A stretch of 64,000 bases of DNA from Pseudomonadota bacterium (GTDB taxonomy: Bacteria > Pseudomonadota > Gammaproteobacteria > Burkholderiales > Burkholderiaceae_B). Shown here piece after piece: positions 9,275 to 17,153 of this stretch. The stretch is from positions 248,001-312,000 of the forward strand of contig JAFAEO010000073.1 of assembly GCA_023423975.1 (NCBI GenBank), read 5' to 3'. Below the pieces are notes generated by a model. The model was not told the origin of the DNA. It was given only the letters and a program-made list of their open reading frames with translations, and made no database searches. The stretch's first letter is position 1. Each line of letters starts with the position of its first letter. A program made the position numbers and the translations under genes.

Positions 9275-9297
9275 TGGCGTTGGGGAACATGCATATT
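9275..9297. other. Possible degenerate attachment-site remnant
   Basis: TGGCGTTGGGG followed by AACATGCATATT. The first part resembles the 3' end of tRNA-Ser (31701-31716, plus-strand TGGCGGGTTGGGGGGG). The whole word resembles the proposed att at 16968-16992, which continues CATCCATATTG. It lies 38 bases after the hairpin; in the tRNA copy the spacing is 36. The rest of the 380-base gap 9185-9563 holds no supported gene. Confidence 0.35.
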
Positions 9298-9563
9298 GAG
9301 CTTGAAATCATTATGAGCACTTTGATCATTTACGAAAAAAACTTCAAAAAAATATCTCCATCTACAGCTTTAAGGATAAGAAATCAACATGAGGCAAATC
9401 AGCATTTGTAACCACTCTAAGATTTCGGTCTGGTGGCTACCTATTCGAACAGCTGATTTTTTCAACGGTGTTCAATGGCAAAACGATAGTTGATCTAGAT
9501 GCATCGACGAACCTCCAAAGTCAAAATTGAAGAGGTACACCTCTATCAAAACCGAGCTCTTTC

Positions 9564-11021
9564 TCAGTCGGGACCTCTCGCCAATCCGTGCTGCATGTAT
9601 ACAACTTGGGTTTCCATATATTCGTACAAACCGTGTTTACCGTCCGCGCCTCCGATGCCAGACTTTCGCCGTCCTGCATGAAAGCCCTGCATTGCCTCGA
9701 AGTTCTCACGGTTGATATACGTTTCTCCAAAATGAAGACTATGGCAGGCTTGCATGGCACTGTTCAAGTTCGTGGTATAGATAGAAGAAGTCAAACCATA
9801 TTCCGAATCATTCGCAAGTTTGATCGCTTCGTCAAGGCTATCCACAATTTGTATAGGTAAGACGGGACCAAAAGTCTCCTTTCTCATGATCTGCATATCG
9901 GCAGTGCAATTGACGAGTATTGTCGGCTCGAAGAAATGACCACCCCCAATATCTGCCGGCTTACCTCCCAAGACGACGCGTGCTCCCTCATTCTTGGCTG
10001 TATCTACCGCTGCTTTTACCTTTGCAAGTTGTGCCGCGCTGACCAGCGGGCCGAGCTCGACAGAGGAGTCTTTGGACGGGTCGCCGATCTTCAGCTGTTG
10101 CATTAGACTAGTAATTTTCGATACAAATTGTTCCGAAACCGATCGCTCAACATATACTCGCTCAGCGCAATTGCACACCTGACCGCTATTGATAACGCGT
10201 GAGTTGAAAATCGCCCTTGCTGCTAAGTCCAGATCCGAATCAGCCAAGACAATAGCTGGCGCTTTCCCCCCTAACTCCAAATTTACTCTGGTCAGGTTTT
10301 TCCCCGCTTCCTGCATGATCACACTGCCAGTTTCCACGCTACCAGTGAAGCTAATTAAATTTACTTTAGGGTGCGCTGTCAACGCCGCCCCGGTGGAACG
10401 GCCCCTGCCGCTTACCAAATTGAAAACGCCTGGCGGCAAATCTGTCTCGTCCACCAGTTTTGCAAATTCGAACGCATTAAGTGGCGTTTCCTCACTCGGT
10501 TTAATAACAATGGTATTTCCAGTGACGAGAGCAGGGGCCAATTTTCGAGCTATAAGAAAGAAGGGAAAATTCCAAGGAAGAATACCCACTACTACGCCTA
10601 TCGGCTTACGTAGCAGAAAAATAGTCTCATCCGGTCGATCGCTCGTGATCACTTCCCCCTCGATTCTACGAGCCCACTCGGCCATATAATCGATATAATC
10701 CGCAGTAAAATCAACCTCGACTTGAGCCAACCCAATAGTTTTCCCCTGTTCCTCTGTAATAAGGGCTGCCAATTGCTGCCTGCGCTCGCGTACTTTGACG
10801 GCGATACTTCGCAGATAACGTGCGCGTTCAACAGCGGGCTTACGTGCCCAAGATGCTTGCGCACGATGTGCAGCCTGCACGGCCAACTCAACTGTCGCCG
10901 CACCAGCATCAGGCACGGTGCCTAAAATCTCTCCGTTCGAGGGATTACGCACTTGAATCAGCTCATTGTCGGAACCGGGCACAAAATTGCCGTCAATATA
11001 ATTTTCGAAAACCGATGTCAT
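9564..11021 (-). CDS. Aldehyde dehydrogenase family protein (NAD(P)-dependent)
   Basis: 485-residue ALDH that oxidises an aldehyde to the acid. It shows the active-site proton acceptor in ELGGKAP (about residue 248), the catalytic Cys in NSGQVCNCAERVYV (about 283), the coenzyme-binding ILPWNFPFF and VIKPSEETP segments, and a C-terminal ESGGADGKHG-like tail. It is close to the AldA lactaldehyde/glycolaldehyde group. It is the last gene of a minus-strand block with a TauA-like binding protein and a DAO-type oxidase. In that setting the aldehyde could be sulfoacetaldehyde or another oxidase product, which is inference. Confidence 0.88.
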   Translation of the reverse strand: MTSVFENYIDGNFVPGSDNELIQVRNPSNGEILGTVPDAGAATVELAVQAAHRAQASWARKPAVERARYLRSIAVKVRERRQQLAALITEEQGKTIGLAQVEVDFTADYIDYMAEWARRIEGEVITSDRPDETIFLLRKPIGVVVGILPWNFPFFLIARKLAPALVTGNTIVIKPSEETPLNAFEFAKLVDETDLPPGVFNLVSGRGRSTGAALTAHPKVNLISFTGSVETGSVIMQEAGKNLTRVNLELGGKAPAIVLADSDLDLAARAIFNSRVINSGQVCNCAERVYVERSVSEQFVSKITSLMQQLKIGDPSKDSSVELGPLVSAAQLAKVKAAVDTAKNEGARVVLGGKPADIGGGHFFEPTILVNCTADMQIMRKETFGPVLPIQIVDSLDEAIKLANDSEYGLTSSIYTTNLNSAMQACHSLHFGETYINRENFEAMQGFHAGRRKSGIGGADGKHGLYEYMETQVVYMQHGLARGPD

Positions 11022-11100
11022 AGGTAACTCCTATCTCATGTATAAAACACGTGAACTTAGCTAATTTAGCAAAAAAGAGCGCGCTCAAATAAAGGACTAG

Positions 11101-12102
11101 CTACTTAGGCTGTGCAGCTTGCGCTGGTCCGCCCTCAACGAACGACACGTACTCAGGCAATACACTGTCTACGCTGCGCTGCGACTTGAGAAATTCGGAC
11201 GTGGATTTTAAAGCCTGTGCAACACCACCATTTGCTCCACAACCTAACCATTGACAACTTAGCTGTTGCTGTATGTCTGGAAACGTCATATTCGCCATTG
11301 CGTCGGGAATATCAGAGGCATTCATGCCAATAAATTTAGCAATTTTTTTCACCGGCTCAGAATCAACCGTCCACGTGTCTTTATTGTTTCTGTAGTTGTC
11401 ATACGAATCGCTCAGGACTTTTAAAAATTTAGGCATGAAGTCGGGATGCTCTGCGATGAATTTTCGATTCACGAGAAGTCCATCAAAAGTTGGTTTACCC
11501 CATGAACTGACGACCTCTGATGTTATGAGAACCTTACCGTTCTGAAGAACCTTTGATAATGCGGGATCCCAGACGAACGCAGCATCAATATCTTTGCGCT
11601 CCCAAGCCGCAGCAATCTGTTGCGGTTGCATGTTCATTAGAGAAACTTTCTTTGGGTCGATTCCAAACTGTTCCAGCGCGATCATCATCGAGAAATGTGC
11701 AGTCGAAACAAACGGAACTCCTATTTTCTTGCCAATCAAATCTTGTGGTCCGGAAATTCCGCTTCCATTCCTGACGGCCAACGACTCTTGTGAAGTATTC
11801 ATCACCCAGACAACTGCAGCGTCAACCCCGCGACTTATGGCGGCAGACGTGGGGCTTGACCCCGCAAATCCTAGTGCGACAGCTCCAGATGACATCCCCA
11901 GTATAACGTTCGAGCCGGAATCGAATTGTCGCCAATTTATTTTGTAACCGGTTTGCCGTTCGAAAGTTTTGTCGATTATGGGAATAAGCCACGGATTCAA
12001 TACCGGCAGATATCCCACCGTTACCTCTTTTTGTGCTGCGTGCGTGATTCCTGTGACCAACATCACCAGTACGGACAAAACAGCATGACGAAGTGTCTTC
12101 AT
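11101..12102 (-). CDS. TauA-like ABC substrate-binding protein (taurine/sulfonate type), orphan
   Basis: Periplasmic binding protein of 333 residues with a signal peptide of about 22 residues ending THAA/Q. EVTVGYLPVLNPW, FDSGSNVILGMSSGAVALG, DLIGKKIGVPFVSTAHF and AAWERKDIDAAFVWDPAL are the landmarks of the taurine/sulfonate/nitrate binding family, and the overall pattern is TauA-like. No matching permease or ATPase gene lies beside it, so it is an orphan or borrows a transporter elsewhere. Its neighbours are an FAD oxidase upstream and an aldehyde dehydrogenase downstream. Taurine specificity is inferred from resemblance only. Confidence 0.75.
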   Translation of the reverse strand: MKTLRHAVLSVLVMLVTGITHAAQKEVTVGYLPVLNPWLIPIIDKTFERQTGYKINWRQFDSGSNVILGMSSGAVALGFAGSSPTSAAISRGVDAAVVWVMNTSQESLAVRNGSGISGPQDLIGKKIGVPFVSTAHFSMMIALEQFGIDPKKVSLMNMQPQQIAAAWERKDIDAAFVWDPALSKVLQNGKVLITSEVVSSWGKPTFDGLLVNRKFIAEHPDFMPKFLKVLSDSYDNYRNNKDTWTVDSEPVKKIAKFIGMNASDIPDAMANMTFPDIQQQLSCQWLGCGANGGVAQALKSTSEFLKSQRSVDSVLPEYVSFVEGGPAQAAQPK

Positions 12103-12123
12103 AATCTTGCTCCTTGAAAAGGC

Positions 12124-13404
12124 CTACTTATCTCGACCATCAAGCCAACCTAAAAACGGTAGGCTGAGCGGGGCGACAATTGATTTAAGTTTGGAAAACG
12201 CAATACGTGGTACAGCCATCACCGGCACATCCGTAGTAGCCCCAGGATTGACGACGTGCTCTGACAACACCCGGCCTATGACTGTAGACATGGCCACACC
12301 TCGCCCATTACACCCTAGTGCTGCAGATAAACCCGGTGCCAGGTCGTGAATATGAGGAAGCGAGTCCATCGTCATGGCAATATTCCCTCCCCACTGAAAT
12401 TCCCAAGCAACGTTCCGAAGAACAGGGAAAATACGTTGCGCCTCATTCCTGATACGCGTGTAATCATCGCCATGATTTACCCCCTTTCCTAGCCCACCAA
12501 ATATAAGGCGCCGGTCCGACGTTTTTCGACCATAGAAAATCCGCCGTCGAGTATCAGCGATCGTGGTATTCTCCGGAAGAATCTGCTTGAAAATTTCATT
12601 TGGCAAGACGTCGGTAGCGAGTTGAATGGGAGTAAATGGCAGGTACGATTTGTCCAATGCCGTATTCAGGCCCTGCGTGTAGCCGTTAGTACATATGAGT
12701 ACGGTGTCGGCCCGGATCTCACCACCATTCACTGCGACGACCCATTTGCCGTCTCGACACTCTAATGCCTGTACTCGACTGAAGGTATGCACTTTTGCAT
12801 TTGCGTTCATCGCTGCAATAGCCAATCCTCTTACATAAGACATCGGATGCAAATGCCCGGCATTCGGATGAAACAACCCCATCGAATAGTAAGAGGTGCC
12901 CGCACGCGCTAGTAAAGTCTTATCATCCAAAACCTCAATGTTGGCACCAAATAACCGCCAATCCTCGGCTAATGCTGTCAAGCTTGCCGCAGCTGATTCA
13001 CAATGAGCCGCCTGCAGCCAGCCCTTCTGCACTGGCTGGCAATCTATCTGATGTTTGCCGATAAGAGAAAAAACTTCATCAGCAGATCCAATAACTGCCT
13101 TAACGAAGCGCTCCGCACTCTCCGGATCAGTTCTTGCCGCGATTTGGTCGTACTGCAACCGCAAAATCGGATTCACTTGTCCGCCGCTCCGACCCGATGC
13201 CCCCCATCCAATATTGCCTTGTTCGAGCACCACTACCTTGAGGCCGAGAGAGGCTAACTCGACAGCAGCGCGTAGACCTGTGAATCCCGCACCGATAATG
13301 ACAGTGTCCGTCTTGCTGTGACCAGAATACGGAACACACTGAGGTTCGGCGAGAGCTGTATGGCGCCAAAGGCTTAATGGTTCCACGAGCGTCTCGGTAT
13401 TCAT
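12124..13404 (-). CDS. FAD-dependent amine oxidoreductase (DAO family, PuuB/TauY-like)
   Basis: 426-residue flavoenzyme of the D-amino-acid oxidase superfamily. The ADP-binding motif VIIGAGFTGLRAAVELASLG is at about residues 36-55, followed by GASGRSGGQVNP as in PuuB (gamma-glutamylputrescine oxidase) and the large subunit of taurine dehydrogenase. The C-terminal FAD segment is ALGCNGRGVAMSTVIG. It probably oxidises an amine to an aldehyde, which the ALDH two genes downstream could take further. It starts the minus-strand block, 200 bases from the divergent LysR gene. PuuB-like and TauY-like roles cannot be separated by eye. Confidence 0.78.
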   Translation of the reverse strand: MNTETLVEPLSLWRHTALAEPQCVPYSGHSKTDTVIIGAGFTGLRAAVELASLGLKVVVLEQGNIGWGASGRSGGQVNPILRLQYDQIAARTDPESAERFVKAVIGSADEVFSLIGKHQIDCQPVQKGWLQAAHCESAAASLTALAEDWRLFGANIEVLDDKTLLARAGTSYYSMGLFHPNAGHLHPMSYVRGLAIAAMNANAKVHTFSRVQALECRDGKWVVAVNGGEIRADTVLICTNGYTQGLNTALDKSYLPFTPIQLATDVLPNEIFKQILPENTTIADTRRRIFYGRKTSDRRLIFGGLGKGVNHGDDYTRIRNEAQRIFPVLRNVAWEFQWGGNIAMTMDSLPHIHDLAPGLSAALGCNGRGVAMSTVIGRVLSEHVVNPGATTDVPVMAVPRIAFSKLKSIVAPLSLPFLGWLDGRDK

Positions 13405-13604
13405 GCTAACTCATTATTGATGATGCATTGGACGAAAACGAGCGTCATTTATTTCTCCTTCAATTTCAAAAAGGTAGTATTTTCTTTCCATTCGACGTAT
13501 CGCAAACAGCAATTGCCTACGGTATAAAAAAGAGTATGTTCGAACCGAATTGATATGTACAATGAATTATTTACCAATAAGTGATGAGTTTATAGAATCA
13601 CGTC

Positions 13605-14522
13605 ATGAATATAAAACAGTTGACTCACATCATGGTGTTGGCCGAAGAGCTCAATTTCCACCGGGCAGCGGATCGCGTCTGCTTGACTCAGTCTGCGCTA
13701 AGTCGCAGCATTGCGCGTTTTGAAGAAGAGGTAGGGATCAGGATTTTCGACAGAACAAATGCTCAGGTTCTTCTGACAAGTGCTGGAAAGCAGGTGCTGC
13801 ATCGTGTGCGCCGTTTATTAGACGAAGCCCACAACTTTGCTCAAGATTTAAATGTACTTAAGATTGGTGAAGGCGGAACAACGAGCTTCGGAGTCGGTCC
13901 ATTTTTGGCAGCCACTATCATTCCTTCTGCATTGAAAAAATATCATCTTGAATACCCTGGAGTAAGACTGAACCTAGCCATCAATGGCTGGAGCCATCTG
14001 ATGACTTTATTGCGCAATGAAGACATTGAGTTTTTCATTGCCGACATACGTCAAATAGCTGACGATCCAAATTTAGAAATTACACTGCTAGGCTCTCCTT
14101 CCATTGGCTTTTACTGCCGGGCCGCTCACCCCTTGCTACAGCATGGAGGCAAAACAATATCACCTGAAAAGATGCTGGAATATCCACTGGCCTCTGTCGC
14201 CATACCCGCAATTGTCAAAGAAGAGATCAAGCGAGAACTAGGGATTATCAATGGGCATTTCAATATTGATATTCAATGCGATGATTTGCTTCTACTAAAA
14301 AATATGCTATTTGACACGAGTCTCATTCTGCTATGCGCTAAGGCCATGATGAACGACAAGGCAATCAGCGGCAACATTGTCCAACTTAATGTCCCTATGA
14401 AAAATACACGATTCGGTACCTGGGGGCTCGTCAAGTTGAGGCATCGGGAAATGGCGCCGTCTAGCAAAATACTCGCCGACCTTCTCGTCGAACATATCAT
14501 TATTACTACTAGTGAATTTTAA
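13605..14522 (+). CDS. LysR-family transcriptional regulator
   Basis: 305-residue regulator. The N-terminal winged helix is residues 1-60 (LNFHRAADRVCLTQSALSRSIARFEEEVG), followed by a LysR substrate-binding domain (about 90-295). It is divergent from the FAD oxidase gene with a 200-base AT-rich gap, the usual arrangement for a LysR protein that controls the neighbouring operon and itself. The gene is visibly richer in A/T than the core genes right of 31.8 kb, suggesting acquisition. The co-inducer is unknown. Confidence 0.9.
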   Translation: MNIKQLTHIMVLAEELNFHRAADRVCLTQSALSRSIARFEEEVGIRIFDRTNAQVLLTSAGKQVLHRVRRLLDEAHNFAQDLNVLKIGEGGTTSFGVGPFLAATIIPSALKKYHLEYPGVRLNLAINGWSHLMTLLRNEDIEFFIADIRQIADDPNLEITLLGSPSIGFYCRAAHPLLQHGGKTISPEKMLEYPLASVAIPAIVKEEIKRELGIINGHFNIDIQCDDLLLLKNMLFDTSLILLCAKAMMNDKAISGNIVQLNVPMKNTRFGTWGLVKLRHREMAPSSKILADLLVEHIIITTSEF

Positions 14523-14524
14523 GT

Positions 14525-14549
14525 TGACAGTCTTTACCCAAGACTGTCA
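14525..14549 (+). terminator. Hairpin after the LysR gene
   Basis: Perfect 10-base arms TGACAGTCTT and AAGACTGTCA around a five-base loop, 2 bases after the stop codon. A T-rich stretch begins only about 15 bases later, so it is a weak or non-classical terminator. Confidence 0.5.
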
Positions 14550-14813
14550 GTCTCAGACACTATATTTTTGATTTGTTTTTTATATATTCAAACACATTAA
14601 ATGCATATAATTTCCAACATCTATAATTTAATGATTAGATGCAGGATAGCATTTCGCGTAAAACGCGACAGCGGCAGGGGTCGGCGACCTGGTTTCCGAC
14701 TAGCCAAGGACACCACGTCTGGAATGCGCCCGGCGCCTGTGTGCGAAGGTCACTCTATATATTTGTCAAAAGCACTTTTTGTGAATAGCCCAACGCCTCG
14801 ATTATCGGAAGTA

Positions 14814-15011
14814 TCAATATTCAAATCTGCTATTTTTCAAGCGCCACCATTTTTTCTTTTCAAGTAATTGAAGAATCACCAAGGGTTCCGTTTTATATAC
14901 ATCGATCCCTTCAAAGGTTACCTCGGGGATACGCCAGATTGTATCGATTGCAGTTAGTATGCCATCGGTGTAATTGCATACTAGAACTTCGATAGTTCGA
15001 AATTCATTCAC
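14814..15011 (-). CDS. Hypothetical protein, possibly a fragment (65 aa)
   Basis: Short frame with plausible protein composition (IDTIWRIPEVTFEGIDVY, EPLVILQLLEKKKW) and no recognised family. It lies at the end of a minus-strand run that includes a putative toxin remnant and a DUF4279 protein, so it may be the last piece of another immunity-like gene. No convincing ribosome binding site is seen. The stretch 14550-14813 to its left holds nothing recognisable. Confidence 0.3.
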   Translation of the reverse strand: MNEFRTIEVLVCNYTDGILTAIDTIWRIPEVTFEGIDVYKTEPLVILQLLEKKKWWRLKNSRFEY

Positions 15012-15040
15012 AGAGCCATCGATGACAGGGTGCGCAACGG

Positions 15041-15340
15041 TTACAGGAGATTGTCATAATTACCCCTCGCCAAGGAACGCGAATAGAAGGAGCCAGTACC
15101 GGCCGCTGGCGCAGCGGTATTCGGTCCGTGGGGAAAAAGCCACCACATGAAGCACTGGTCAACGCAATAAGCCAGGAACGGGGCAAGTATGAAAAATACG
15201 ATTAAACAATTTACCATCAAAAAGGCACAACTAGATGCTGTTCTATAGGTCTGGAAACGATAAATACAACTCGTCGGCGCTTCTCTATAGAGGGCAGGTT
15301 TCCCTTTGAATACAAAAATAGTAAGCCGCTCGTATTTCAT
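15041..15340 (-). CDS. Hypothetical membrane protein (99 aa)
   Basis: Small protein with one clear hydrophobic segment (about residues 37-60, CAFLMVNCLIVFFILAPFLA) and a basic N-terminus. It follows the DUF4279 gene by 57 bases on the same strand. It could be a membrane-bound immunity or accessory protein, but there is no family match I recognise and the ribosome binding site is poor. Confidence 0.35.
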   Translation of the reverse strand: MKYERLTIFVFKGKPALYREAPTSCIYRFQTYRTASSCAFLMVNCLIVFFILAPFLAYCVDQCFMWWLFPHGPNTAAPAAGTGSFYSRSLARGNYDNLL

Positions 15341-15397
15341 CCTGCCGGCACCGACAGCTTGCTTCGTTCCAGTGACGAATGTTAAATAAGGCCACCA

Positions 15398-15778
15398 TTA
15401 CCCGTAATAATCGATATCAATATACGCATTCAAATCCGCCGCGGCCAAAGCCATACCAGGCGGGATCATAATCGAAGGAATGCGCTCCTCTGCATTAACA
15501 ATAATGGTGATTTTAACATCACCGTGCTTTGCAATTTCAGCCAAGTGCGTCCACTGATCTCCCACCCTCTGGATAATAGACGCCCATTGCTTCTCGACGC
15601 TATCACCATTCGGATCGGAACGTATAGACCAAAGGCTTTGTCTTGGCAGATCGCGTTCTTTATTTCGTTCACCTCTCGACAAAGCCGCATCAGGATCTAT
15701 CCCGAGCAAATGTGTTATTTCCTTTGGCGATATAGAGTTACCGTACAAACACAAATCTATCTGCATTTTATGATCCAT
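15398..15778 (-). CDS. DUF4279 domain protein, putative immunity protein
   Basis: 126-residue protein that reads as a single DUF4279 domain: ISPKEITHLLGIDPDAALSRG near the start, SLWSIRSDPNGD in the middle, and the C-terminal ADLNAYIDIDYYG. Its ATG overlaps the end of the upstream toxin-like frame (ATGGATCATAA), so the two were once translationally coupled as toxin-immunity pairs usually are. Function as an immunity protein is inferred from this position and not proven by the domain. Confidence 0.7.
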   Translation of the reverse strand: MDHKMQIDLCLYGNSISPKEITHLLGIDPDAALSRGERNKERDLPRQSLWSIRSDPNGDSVEKQWASIIQRVGDQWTHLAEIAKHGDVKITIIVNAEERIPSIMIPPGMALAAADLNAYIDIDYYG

Positions 15779-16025
15779 TAATCTTTATTCTTAATCGTTG
15801 AGGAATTCCGGTTTCTTGTCTTAGCCCCGAATACATATTACCGTGCTAATCAACAAAAATATCGCTTCTGGAATCTAATCCAAAATCGCGTTTCAAAGCG
15901 TGAGCGTCTTCATAACCGTTCTTTCTAGCAGCGCTTTCCAATTCCTTTTTTGACATTCTTTGGGGATCTTTGGCAGACTGCTCATCTTCCTCCGGTGGCT
16001 CACATGTGGAACACGCCTCGGTCAT
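15768..16025 (-). pseudogene. Remnant of a polymorphic-toxin C-terminal tip, interrupted by a stop
   Basis: A frame from ATG at 16025 reads MTEACSTCEPPEEDEQ, then KKELESAARKNGYEDAHAL and DSRSDIFVD before a TAG at 15846-15848. Beyond the stop the same frame goes on HGNMYSGLRQETGIP and closes with TAA at 15768-15770, inside the start of the DUF4279 gene. DIFxDKxGNxY...TGIP is the pattern of small C-terminal domains of Rhs/CDI-type toxins, in which Lys normally sits where TAG is found (AAG to TAG, one base). The toxin is probably inactive. Family assignment is from memory of such tips. Confidence 0.5.
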
Positions 16026-16509
16026 AGATACTTTCTCGCATAATCATTGCCACCTTTTCATTCGGATTTGGAACTGGCTCAGATGCCGCCATAAAATCGC
16101 GCAAACCAAGCGGTGTTTCCAATCGCCCGCCTGTAACCACCTGCAGATAGCTCCATTTACGAAAAGCCGCCTCCTGATTCACTCCGTAGGCGGCTGCGGC
16201 TTTAAGCCATTTGTAGACACCGGCCCTGAGCACCTCATCAGACACTTGCTTTACCTTGTGATCCGCAGATTTGCGCAAGTATTTCATCGTGCGCATGACC
16301 AGCCAGTTAAACCTCGCAGCTTCGATCTGACTGATGGTTTGCTGCGTCCACCGCAAGGGGCCGCCGGGTGAGGCAGGCAGATTATCCGGCCGAACCAGAT
16401 GCAAAGCTTCTTGACTCCATTCCGCCTCGGGCTTGAATATAATCCGCTGACATGCCCCCAATAACCGCGAGAGTTGGCTTTCATCCAGTGCCGGTAGCAC
16501 TTGCGTCAT
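16000..16509 (-). CDS. Hypothetical protein upstream of the toxin remnant (169 aa)
   Basis: Unrecognised soluble, helix-rich protein (LSRLLGACQRIIFKPEAEW, SDEVLRAGVYKWLKAAAAYG). Its 3' end overlaps the toxin-tip frame, suggesting they formed one operon. The 5' end is abnormal. The first in-frame ATGs (16512, 16509) lie at the junction with an integrase remnant and have no ribosome binding site, so the true N-terminus may have been lost when the element inserted. It may be the C-terminal part of a larger toxin-associated protein. Confidence 0.45.
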   Translation of the reverse strand: MTQVLPALDESQLSRLLGACQRIIFKPEAEWSQEALHLVRPDNLPASPGGPLRWTQQTISQIEAARFNWLVMRTMKYLRKSADHKVKQVSDEVLRAGVYKWLKAAAAYGVNQEAAFRKWSYLQVVTGGRLETPLGLRDFMAASEPVPNPNEKVAMIMRESIYDRGVFHM

Positions 16510-16740
16510 CAAATTCGCATCGCCAATACCGTAACCTCAGGTCCCTGATATTGGTCAATGGCGCGCAGCATCTGTGGCAATTCGCTAGCGTGCACCCTGG
16601 GATAGTTGCGTTTCTTGCGTTTGGGTAGGATGTCGCGAGGCGGGATGTCGGCTGCTGGATTGGCCTTGATGAAATCATGGTCACTGCATAGCGCATGATC
16701 TGTTTTGCAGATTTGCAATGTCCGCTTGGCGATAGCGGAC
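16510..16740 (-). pseudogene. Internal fragment of a P4-type integrase gene
   Basis: Nearly the same DNA as the middle of the intact integrase at about 30.83-31.02 kb: FIKANPAADI, PRDILPKRKKRNYPRVHAS and AIDQYQG are all present. Two single-base changes shift the frame (an extra A in the CTGCAAAACAG segment and a lost C in GTGACCATG). The homology stops abruptly at about 16512 on one side and about 16736 on the other. It is a clear remnant of a second related element. Confidence 0.85.
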
Positions 16741-16848
16741 CAGATGGGTCATTCTGACTGGACCATGATCGCCAAAGTGTACGGAAAATGGATGCCAGAC
16801 ACCAATAAAATGGCCGGAGAAAGGGCCCTAAATTTATTCAGTAAATGA
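16729..16848 (+). pseudogene. C-terminal fragment of another tyrosine integrase, opposite strand
   Basis: Plus-strand frame IADQMGHSDWTMIAKVYGKW...TNKMAGERALNLFSK, ending TGA at 16846-16848. MGHSDWxMIxKVYGxW is the C-terminal catalytic segment (with the Tyr of VYG) of lambda-like phage integrases, a different subfamily from the P4-type enzyme. Only the last 35-40 codons remain. It abuts the minus-strand integrase fragment head-on, so two independent insertion events ended here. Confidence 0.75.
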
Positions 16849-16967
16849 GTGATTTTCACCGTGCCCGAATTGTGCCAAAACCATGTCTAGACGTGGCACA
16901 CTCTAGCATTACCAGGAAAATATCCAGCTTTTAAGTATTTGATTTTATTGGATATGTACAAAGCTAC

Positions 16968-16992
16968 TGGCGGTTGGGGGGCATCCATATTG
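16968..16992. other. Putative left attachment site
   Basis: TGGCGGTTGGGGGG then CATCCATATTG. The first part matches the tRNA-Ser 3' end except for one missing G in each G run. It shares TGGCG-TTGGGG and CAT-CATATTG with 9275-9297. Arm-type repeats start 50 bases further inside. Confidence 0.5.
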
Positions 16993-17042
16993 TTGCCTGT
17001 ATGCAGCATAGATAAACGGTTTAGACATTTCCGAAATTCCAT

Positions 17043-17067
17043 GTACCGCCAAATATACCGCCAATTT
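17043..17067. repeat. Integrase arm-type repeats, left end
   Basis: GTACCGCC (17043-17050) and ATACCGCC (17055-17062), 12 bases apart and followed by AATTTG. The same word occurs six times beside the integrase gene at the other end of the element. Confidence 0.6.
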
Positions 17068-17153
17068 GATTTTTAACCCCCTTTTGAATGCCTGCCAGCC
17101 CGTGAACGCAATTTTGCGTTGTGCTCAGTGTAGAGGGCCAAAGTGAGCCAGAA

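Noticed and set aside
9389..9493. 34-codon frame (SKISVWWLPIRTADFFNGVQ)
   Set aside because: Protein-like in places but too short, no ribosome binding site, no family; may be a remnant, not reported as a gene.
14601..14867. 88-codon plus-strand frame after the LysR gene
   Set aside because: No ribosome binding site, low-quality composition, overlaps the minus-strand hypothetical gene; nothing else recognised in 14550-14813.
15004..15186. 60-codon frame inside the 99-residue membrane protein gene
   Set aside because: Alternate-frame shadow with Cys/Arg-rich composition.
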